Assembly: GCF_963678635.1 (NCBI RefSeq)
Contig: NC_087066.1
Coordinates: 33,113,301-33,177,300 of the forward strand
DNA: 64,000 nt
From: Symsagittifera roscoffensis
Lineage: Eukaryota > Xenacoelomorpha > Acoela > Convolutidae
Reading direction: 5' to 3'
Positions within the stretch are counted from its first letter, which is position 1. Each line of letters starts with the position of its first letter. This document shows, piece by piece, positions 55,051 to 64,000 of this stretch. Position numbers and translations under genes: made by a program. The notes below the pieces were generated by a model. The model made no database searches. It saw nothing but the letters and a program-made list of their open reading frames with translations, and was not told where the DNA came from.

Positions 55051-57220
55051 AGATGAAGATTACCATAGTCAAAATCAACAACTATTCAGTACAAATCAGC
55101 AAAACAAAACATGGAAAAATGATCAACCAGATCCTACTTATCACACAGATCTTTTCGAACCACAAACTTGAAACGATCAAACACGACAAACAAGACATAA
55201 TCCAACATCATATAATAATAACTTTCGACCACAAGCTACTAAAAAAACACAAATATATCAATCAAGTCAAATGCAAAATGAAAACCCATTACCTTATTAT
55301 TTACAACAACATGAATTAACAAAAACACAACTTAGAATTTTTCACAAATACCAAGTGCCGCAGAATTACTACAAATGACTATAAATCCATAACTTATGGG
55401 TGGATCTTCTATGTCCTCTAATTAACCACTAATGGTATTCACACGAACAGATCCTGAATACTCAGTTGAAGACTATTTAAACGCAGTCACAGCCAATTTA
55501 AATATAAATACAAAAACTGGACTAGAAAATACACCACTTCCATAAAATTGGATACATAATCGCAAAGCGCTAATCCAAACCACACTTGATGGCGCAGCCC
55601 AAAATTGGTTTTCAGTTTTACCTATAGCTGGTTTTCACAGGAACAGACCTCGAATACCCAGTTGAAGACTATTTGAACGCAGTCACAGCCATTTTAATTT
55701 TAAGTATAGGAACTGAACCAGTAAGTACACCACTTTATCAAAATTGGATACATAATCGCACAGCTCTAATCCAAACCACACTTGATGGCGCAGCCCAAAA
55801 ATAGTTTTCAGTTTTACCTGTAGATATCTCTTACCTATTTCAGTTTCACCACACTTGATTCACACAAGAAGTTTCAAAAACGTTCGATTCTTAAAGAAAC
55901 AAACAACATCAAATATTTCTATGCAACAAAATTTGTAGACTATCATCTACTACTTCACATCAACTACTTCACAAATAAATAACATTCATAACTCTGACAC
56001 TGAGTTAGCTGAAAAAATCTTTCATATATTAAATATCAACGAAAAAATCCAAAATTTAAATAGAAACCATCATTCAAAGAACTGTGTAACTACTGCGTAG
56101 ACAAGGAACTAGCATTGCTGAAAGTAGACAAAAAAAAGAACAGGATAACAAGAAAAAACCACAGAAATGTAGAGAACCAAATAAATCACTTTATCAATAC
56201 ATGGAAAAAAAAGTCAAAATTTACCAAACAAAACTTTCACAGCAACAATAGTTCAGGAAAACCATTTCCAGATAACTAAAATATCTTACTTTACCAAATT
56301 ATACCAACTACTTCACAAATAAAAAAAACATTCATAACTCTGACAATGAACTGGCTGAAAAAATCTTTCATATATTAAATATCAACGAGAAAAATCCAAA
56401 ATTTAAAGATAAACATCCTTCAAAAAATTCTGTAACTATTGCGTAGATAAGGAAATAGCATTGCTCAAAGTAGACAAAAGAACAGGAGAACAAGAGAAAA
56501 AATCACAGAAATGTAGAGAACCAAATAAATCACTTTATCAATACATGAAAAAAAGTCAAAATTTACCGAACAAAAACATTCACAGTAACAATAGTTCAGG
56601 AAAACCACTTCCAGATAACCAAAGTACCTCTAGACAACAATCACCTTACAGAAATATTTACAGCGGAAGATCTTCAGATCAAAGGAAATCACGCAATTTC
56701 TCATAAATTAGATATAAGCTATCAAACAGTAAAAACATTACCAAAATATTTATTCAAGATCAAACTCAAACTGAAATAATTACTCCAATTACAATAGAAA
56801 TTGTTACAATGGAAACTTTAATTAATCAATTACAATAGAAATTCAAATTCTCGAGATAGGTGTTATTCAAGCAACCGTTCTAGAAATTCCCCTTATAACC
56901 GAAACAGAAACTACTCAAACAACAGTAATAGACAATACCCAGATAAAAGATCACGAAACTATTCAAACAATAGATTAAACTATAATAAATATCACAATAG
57001 ATCACGTGAAATTTCGAATAACCAAAATTCTATTAAATCAAATCGAGAAAAAAATTATTCTCAGTCACTCAATAGGAATAATACACAATATCAAATTTCA
57101 CAACAAAAATAAAGAAGTAGCAAACCTAAACATCAAAGACATATCAACTAAATACAATCAGTTGAAGAAACCCAATCAGACCCTCCCGGTATTGCTAACA
57201 CCAAAAACTCAGAGTTTTAA
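55051..57220 (+). pseudogene. gag: Gag, unit 6, with internal duplications (copy 2)
   Basis: Gag start is identical to units 2 and 3, followed by the capsid. A jump near 55625 repeats the capsid block (GCAGTCACAGCCATTTTAA). A knuckle-region segment is repeated (56040-56170 and 56350-56500), both degenerate. The tail follows, and TAA at 57218-57220 is followed by CTA. Confidence 0.75.
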
Positions 57221-59560
57221 CTAAATCACATAAATTGTGAATCCACAGATGATGAGAGCGAAACAGAAAACACGCTTTCAATAAACTTGCTTCAAATTGA
57301 AAATGAATACGAAACACCCATCGAATGGATTTATTATCGAAACAAAAATCATAATTTAAAAATTCCGACCATACAAAAATATAACAGACTATACCGAACA
57401 AGAACTTAAAGTAAGTTCAAGTACATACCAGAATACAGCAAAAAAAGTACAACTACATACAAAAAATGAACAATCCCATTTTTCTTAGAAAGTCCAAAGA
57501 GCAAAGATTTTCAATCAACAGACCTCGAAAAGGGTTTTTTAATAGACTCAGGAGCAGAATCAAGTGAAATAAACATTACCACATGGAATGAATAACAAAC
57601 TTTAGATCCAAAATTATTATCTTCAAAGACCTCGAGCAAAATTGCTACAGCACAAGGATCGTGTTCAACAAATTTTGGAAAATTTCAACTACTCCTTGTT
57701 CCCACTCGAACAATGGAACAAAATAAATGTTTACCTATTTTTTTCAAACAATCATTCCATATCACATATATTAAGCATAATATCGTTGGGATACCATTTA
57801 TTTTTAAATATAATCCCACTATTAATTTCCTAAATAGCAAAATGCTTATAAAGGATAAATATACAAGAATGAAAAACTTATCACCTATATTTTTTCAAAG
57901 ATTAAATAAATAACATTCATTTTTCTTCTAATTTTACCCTAAATGAAAGAAAGAACGAAAACACCTAAAACCACTAGCAGGATAAGTATATAAGTTCTCA
58001 ATAAGTCAGGTCCAATAATACAACATGAAACAAAACAATCAACGACTATACATGTCAGACCTTGAACTCTTTTTTTGGAGGAACGATCTCATCAATTGAA
58101 TAGACAAAAAATTTAAATTCAGATATCATTTCTTTACACGCATACAATGACCCTCCTTATAAAATAACCTTACCTCTATGATTTTTAGGTTATTTTGAAA
58201 CAAATGCAACACAATTTCTCTAACAATAGATATAGCATATAGAGTATACAATAACTTGAAATTATTAGATAAATGCCAATCAACAATTCTTAAGGAAGAA
58301 CTATCAACTGAAATTATAATAAGTGATCGAAAACGAAACATAAAATAATTTACAGAAACACCTTATTTTAAACCAACATACACTGAACTACAAAAGTTTG
58401 TTAGAACATTCAATTTTCAATACTCTCAAATTACACAACAAGAATTTGAACACTAGCAGAACTACTACTTAAATACTCAATAGTTTACGCTACATCCAAA
58501 ATCTATGTTAGAAAAGTAGATTCACTAGCACATCTACCTCTAAAACTTGACGCAATTTTCAAAAAACAACGAGCAACTAGAATTTCAATTCACTTGCAAG
58601 ATAAAATCGAAAGATTACTAGACAAATTAGAACAATACTAAATCATTTCTCCAGTAAAAAAAAAGAACAACCAAAAGTAAACATATTATTAAATCCTGTT
58701 GTTATTCTAGCTAAAGGAGAACTATTAAAAATCGTTAGAGACGCAAGATACCCCAACTCACTCTTTGATGAACCTAATTATAACTGGCCCATAGAACCAA
58801 TTCAAGTGATTCTCACAAAAAAAAACGGAAAACACTTTACAACAGCTGGCATGAACACTGCATACAATCGAATGCCTCTAGATGAACAATCACGTCGCTT
58901 AACATAAGTCGGTATTGGAAGTCAACAATATGAATTCAATAGATTTTTTATGGATTTTCAGAAGACCGGCAAGATTTTCAGCATTTATGAGTAAAACGTT
59001 TTGACCATTCATTTTCAAAAAAAAAAATAATAACGTATTGAGCATATAGCATAATCACAAACAAATCACGAAATGTTTAAAGTATTGGATAAATACCACC
59101 AAATACTACTTAAAGAAAACATGAAAGCAGTCCCGGACAAATAACATTTTTTCCTTACTTGTGTAAGTTTCCTTGGACATATTAATGAAAGAAATACAAT
59201 CACTCCTTAAAAATCTCGCATAAACGCAATAATAAAACTTCAACCTCCATCAAATGAGATGAAAATCTAAAAATTTCTTGGAATGCTAAGATTTTTAATT
59301 CAATATGCATTTCGTTTTGAGACCTTTTTATAATGTTCTCAGACAAAAAATAATTTTCCATGAAAAACAGAACATGAGACGATTTGAAGAAATCAGAACA
59401 ATCCTCACGGAGCAAAAATCAAATACTATTCCAGATCCGGACCAACCGTTTCAGGCTAGCGGCTGCCTAGCCTTATTACAATCACACATTGAAACAAAAA
59501 ATGAATCTTATGTCAACAAACTCAAGACTATTCACCCAATCTGAACTTATACTCTCGTCA
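57221..59560 (+). pseudogene. pol: Protease, RT and RNase H, terminal unit (copy 2)
   Basis: DSGAES at 57545-57562, linker, RT 58400-59290, with LDA-like 'VRDARYPNSL' and AYNRMPLDEQSRR. YLDD reads Y-stop-A-Y near 59037, a different lesion from the other units. This unit alone continues past the RT end into RNase H (59305-59544: FEEIRTILTEQKSNTIPDPD), where the catalytic CDAS is deleted, and then NSRLFTQSEL. Confidence 0.8.
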
Positions 59561-60470
59561 CTTCTGAGAGATTGCTAAGCTATAATATAAATTCTCCCAG
59601 AATACGGTTTTTCTAATACTTAGATCAAAACATCCAACAGTACTATTTACAGATGATAAACCTATATGTTTTCAATTTACACAAAAATCAAATCCAAAGC
59701 ATACAGTTTGTAGATTTTAATTTCTTCTAAAAAAATTCCAAACCTACATATAATTTAGACAGCAGGAAAAAATTTTGCATTACCAGACACACTCAGTCGA
59801 AACTCACCACCTGAATTACTAACAAAACAAACAACAGTAGAAACACCACGAAATCTTAAGTTTAATCTTGCAAAAGACGCAACATCACTATTTTAGAATG
59901 CAATTATGAAGTAAAAACTGACGTTAATAATGCACAAATAAATAATCTACAACACTTTCCATAATATCTAGATTGCCAAAATAATCAGGACGAAGTAGGT
60001 TTATTAGGCAACTCTATATTTAAACCGATACCATATTCATCATGGATCAAAAACAAAACCCAAAAAAACCACTCAAACGAAAAGATTTATAGTACATACC
60101 TATTCCTTTTATTAGAAGAAGAAAACTTAACTGATAATATAAAGTTATCAGCACCTCCAGATGTTGATTCAAAATACACAAAAAATCAAGTTTCTAAACT
60201 AAGTTTATTTGACTCTCTAGATAACATACCTCTTTCAAAAACAAAAATTGAAAATACCTTTTTTACCAGCCACAGTAAAATTGACATTTGAGCTACTACA
60301 AAAATATCAAAACCTTGACCCAGTCATCAGACAACTAAAGTCTTGGCACAATTTCAAAACAAATCCCATGAAAGGAGATATCACAATTCTATGAAACAAA
60401 ACACTCCTTCGATACTTCAGAAAATTTAAGGAAATATCTATAAGCGAGAATAGCAATATTTTATAATACC
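59561..60470 (+). pseudogene. pol: RNase H end and connection to integrase (copy 2)
   Basis: Broken frames carry AGKNFALPDTLSRNSPPELL (59762-59821), the Ty3-type end of RNase H/connection, followed by LLQKYQNLDPVIRQLKSW near 60290. This region has no counterpart in copy 1. Confidence 0.7.
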
Positions 60471-61850
60471 AAACACCTGAATTGAAATTACCCTGTTTAT
60501 CACTTACTATGATACTCCTAGCTTTTCACATTTCACGTTCCTTAAATACAAGAGGACATGCAGGATCAGAAAAAAACATACTCAAACTTTATCCAAAGTT
60601 TTTACTGTAACGACTGCATAACATGCCAGTTAATTACACCATTGCCACATCAGAAACAAAAAGCGGAAAAACAAGATTTTGAAGGAAAAAAAATCAACCA
60701 CAGAATCTCATTTGATACAAAAAGGACCGATATCACCCTCTTCAGAAAAAAACTCATTTATGATGGTTATAGTTGATGCATTTACACACTATATAGCACT
60801 CAACCCAGTACCTCATTGCAATACCTAGTATGCATATACAACCCTTTACGAATTACACTGAATAGTCAGCAGAAGTAAAATAATTCCTTTAGCTTATAAA
60901 TCACAGATAACAACAAACTTAGGACTATCACCTTTTGAAATGGTTTTCGATCAAAAACCGCGGAAATCAAAAATGTTTTCAGCAAATTCCTCAAAAAACA
61001 AACAAGGTTAATGCCAACCTACAAAAGAATCAATTTTTTATAACTTATCATTACACACGCACAATCAAGATCATTTTCATTACCCATAAATCTTGAAACT
61101 AGCTTCCGGCACACAAACCGAAAGGATTTCAAATAGAGATAAGAAACGCAATAAAATTTATCAAAAAAAGCTAAAAAAAACTATTACAAAGACAGAATGT
61201 TCAATTGACAGAATGTCCAAATGTACAAACAAATTCACGATTCACACCAGCTATAAACCTAAGAATCAGAACGTATGCCTTAATACCAAATCCTGTAACA
61301 CAAAATATCCAAAAACACGCATATCCAAAAAATTACAACCAATCCGGAAAGGATCTTTTCAATATATCGACAAACCCACTGATGTATCATATAAACATTT
61401 TGATTCAAATAAAAAGGAAATAAATCAACACAGGAACAATCGCTTACCATAATACCCAAAAGAACACGCTCTTCGCGAACTGACACAGTTATACACCTTA
61501 ACAGGACTCAAGGTTGTCCAGGAAAACTCAGACGATAATCACCAACAAACACATGATGTATATTGTTCAACATAATTATTAGAACCAAAAAATAAGGAAA
61601 TTAAAAATACCTCAAGACTAAAATCTCAAGAAATAAGCATTTAAGCAAATCCCTCAAAATCAAAGAAAAAATCAAAAATTTGAAAAAAAAATTCATCACA
61701 GGAATTAAAAGAAACATTTCATCAACGGCAATCATCACGACTTAGAAGTCGACCACTAAAAGACTACAAAACTTTCATTCCACAATCTAAAATATTAAAG
61801 AAAGTTCAAATTCAAAAACCCTTTCTGATTAATTAATCATTTTAAACATG
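60471..61850 (+). pseudogene. pol: Integrase remnants (copy 2)
   Basis: An HHCC-type zinc region is recognisable around 60528-60640 (HISRSLNTRGHAGSEK, then CNDCITCQL) across a frameshift, followed by FDTK with a first catalytic Asp and DGYS/VDAFTHY-like sequence. About 90 residues containing the second Asp and the Glu are deleted near 60840-60870. TTNLGLSPFEMVFDQKPRK follows. The C-terminal part is open at 61093-61452, with KLQPIRKGSFQYIDKPTDVS (GPY/F-like module), typical of Ty3/gypsy integrases. This domain is completely missing in copy 1. Confidence 0.8.
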
Positions 61851-62880
61851 CAAAAAGGTAATAAAGCTTCCTGCTTTTTTCTAAAATTCATGCTGACACT
61901 CTTGAAAAATTAGTTCAACTTTAGCCAATCAGAAATTATCTAAACATCACCCCATTCTAACAACACTTCTTTAGCCGACACCTTGAGGACTTCAAACATA
62001 TATGAAACTATAACTTGAAGACCTCCAGCTCACAATTAAGCGATAAGCTCATATTTGACAACCGAAATAAACTAAATGTGAATATTACAACCCCCCCTAT
62101 CAGCTAGTAAAAAGATCGACAATATTGTCCTAACTTACACTTTAAAATTCCACAATAAATTACCAGAACATTAAATTGCACTTAAGTAAAAATAAGACAT
62201 GATCATCCATTTAGCCTAAAGTACGATTAACTCCTGAATACCACCGATCACCCAATAAAAAAAACTAAGAAACTCATTCTTACACCCTCCGACTTCCCTC
62301 CACCAAAAAATGCCTATATCTATCCCACTTGTCAAAAAACAATAAACAATCCGACCACACTCAAATTTGGCCTCAAAAATTAAAAAATAATTTGGCAAGA
62401 AAGAATTATTTCTCAATTTATTTCTTCTCTCTTAGTTCAACTCTACAAAATAACAATCCCAAAACTTTTTTTTCACTTCTATCAACCTTTTTTTTTTAAA
62501 TTAGGATTTTTTTATCATAGACACTTTTGATATATTTCTCCTTCTCTTCATATTTTTTGCAGTTTTTCGTAATTTTTTACTCGCTAAAAAAAGCTTTTTT
62601 CAACTTCGCAAAAAATCTTGATCACATCCTCAGGTACGAGATTTCAACAACTATCTAAATGCTAAGACATTTATTTAACCAGAAAAATCTCTTTCTCCTT
62701 TTAGTATTATTTCGCACATTTTTAGTCTCCGTAATTTTGACAATTTGCAATGTGTAAAAAAGGCAATCATAATTTTTGCTCTAGCAAAAATATTTTTAAT
62801 CATTTTCAAGGAAAAATATTATAATAAACTTAAATTTTCTTCATTAGTAAAAAGTAAATAACTTTAAAAAATTGCTAATA
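61851..62880 (+). other. Non-coding pol-env spacer (copy 2)
   Basis: Counterpart of 26794-25860: CATGCTGACA (61890), TTTAGCCTAAAGTAC (62212), CAATCCGACCACACTCAAAT (62347) and CAGGTACGAG (62631, donor-like) with CATTTTCAAG (acceptor-like) near 62812. No ORF. Confidence 0.5.
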
Positions 62881-64000
62881 AACAACCAACACAACAGTCC
62901 CCACCGACTACGACATCCCAAGAATCTCCAAAAACACCAAAGTCTACTCAGACAATTCACACCCAATCATCAACACGTATTTCATTTCAAGAAAACCCAT
63001 TTACTTTTGAAGAAAGAAACGCATAATTATCAGAACATTTGTTACCCATAGTTCGCCACTCACCTCTAAGCGAACCACAATCTGAACCAATATATAATAT
63101 CTACCCTTCTCTCCAACAAGACTTCAAGAGAAAAAGACACCCTGGTCAAAACCATAACCAAACATCTACAATAGATAGACAAATCATACATTCAAGACGC
63201 AATAGAAGTTTTACAACTCCCACAGTTTATTTTAATATACCCTCATCACCAACCCCAAATCCTTTCGACCTTTCCAGTAATACAATTCAAAGTACTCCTC
63301 AACAATTACAACCTAATTCACAACAAAAAACTCCGAACACACCATCGGATTACTTAGGATCAACCCCCCACATCCAAAAAAATTCGTGAAAACCACTTTA
63401 CCCCCTCCCCCTCAACTTCAACACAACGTCTCCCACAATGGATGACACAAGCTTTCACTCAAGGTGAACCAAACTTGGTAAACGTTCCTATAGATATCTC
63501 ATCGGATACATCTTTGTCATTACCAGAAACCTTATCACCACCTTCAACCCCTTCAACAATAAGTCAAACCCCAACAACAACTATTCTTTTAAACTTCCCT
63601 GCAAGTTTAGACGATCGATATAGAGAATATTTACCCAATAATATACCACTACAATAAGATTGGAATACATTCGTAGCGACCCCTCCCTTTTTTGGCCATA
63701 ATCTCGATATCAATAGACTACTTAATTGGGCACTCAACAAATCACAAAACAGACACGATATTCACAAAGACATACAGGAACACAACATAAAAATCCTTAC
63801 ACAAGACAATTTAACACTTAAATTTGAAGTAACAGTAAAATTAAAAAGTTTAGAACATCACCCTCTCCCCCTAGTTCCACCAAACATAACCGCTCAATAA
63901 TTTCCTCCCACATCAAACACAACAGAAATTATCTATAAACATGCTAGATATACAAAAAAGACACTTGGATACATAACATTCTATAACCCATATTTGGGAC
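62881..64000 (+). pseudogene. N-terminal region of the env ORF (copy 2, cut by window end)
   Basis: Pro/Ser/Thr/Gln-rich frames at 62881-63657 (FQENPFTFEERNA, PIYNIYPSLQQDFKRKRH, FTQGEPNLVNVPIDIS) parallel copy 1 25859-24950, and 63657-63990 matches its conserved end (NWALNKSQNRHDIHKDIQEH, FEVTVKLK, PPNITAQ, YITFYNPY). Stops near 63388, 63656 and 63898 and frameshifts break it. The glycoprotein proper would follow beyond the window. Confidence 0.65.

Larger units (their letters stand above)
36853..64000 (+). mobile_element. Second copy of the giant retroelement, degenerate and internally duplicated (runs off window)
   Basis: Homology to copy 1 starts at the PBS-like ACCATAACTCGACTCGAAC, with no LTR upstream, and proceeds through the leader ORF, leader repeats, pre-gag ORF, gag, protease, RT, RNase H, integrase remnants, spacer and the start of env. 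Gag-protease-RT is repeated in tandem. RT runs back into gag at about 44610, 46767, 50857, 54415 and 55050. Stops and frameshifts are everywhere, so it is much older than copy 1. Orientation is opposite to copy 1 (head-to-head, about 2.1 kb apart). Confidence 0.88.

Noticed and set aside
43914-59300. CRISPR-like or satellite array
   Set aside because: The repeats are kilobase-scale gag-protease-RT modules with coding homology, not short repeats with spacers.

Overview
The window is AT-rich eukaryotic DNA, most likely from an animal. The evidence is a six-cysteine EGF-like exon with good splice sites in phase 1-1 (17128-17304), an APE-type non-LTR retrotransposon, several inverted-repeat DNA elements, and two copies of a very large env-bearing Ty3/gypsy-type retroelement. 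I see no bacterial gene organisation, rRNA, convincing tRNA or CRISPR. The species cannot be named from this sequence.

Region 1-18.4 kb is host-like DNA crowded with repeats. It holds the 5' part of a LINE on the minus strand (1-1647), a 2.08 kb fold-back palindrome (2193-4275), three C-rich minisatellites (G-rich on the other strand), and AATCGATTATAATGG-type and GAGCGGTTT arrays. It also has a TIR element of 925 bp (7862-8788), a TIR element of 1.04 kb (11533-12569), a ~195 bp MITE family (12628, 14062 and again 36425), and the single recognisable host exon.

Region 18397-34764 is one structurally complete LTR element on the minus strand, about 16.4 kb. It has ~410 bp LTRs with TG...CA ends, a 4-bp target-site duplication (CTAC) and a PBS-like site. 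In transcription order it carries: 5' LTR, a 68-codon leader ORF, a repeat-rich leader, a 153-codon basic/Ser-rich ORF, gag with a CCHC knuckle, a conserved TAA stop, protease, RT, truncated RNase H, spacer, an envelope-like ORF with a transmembrane segment, a ~520-residue ORF of unknown function, and the 3' LTR. The integrase is missing. Most frames carry one or a few stops or frameshifts.

Region 36.85-64 kb is a second, older copy of the same family on the plus strand, head-to-head with the first and running off the window. It has no recognisable 5' LTR: homology starts at the PBS. Its gag-protease-RT section has become a degenerate tandem array in which RT runs straight back into gag five times. 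It includes a near-identical 2157-bp duplication and ends in a last unit that continues into RNase H, integrase remnants, the spacer and the start of env. Comparing the two copies identifies which unusual features are ancestral: the 68-codon leader ORF, the pre-gag ORF, the TAA between gag and pol, the spacer, and the Pro/Ser/Thr-rich env N-terminus. It also shows which are damage specific to one copy.

The most noteworthy content is this giant retroelement family, with extra ORFs on both flanks of gag-pol-env, together with the gag-pro-RT tandem array in the second copy.
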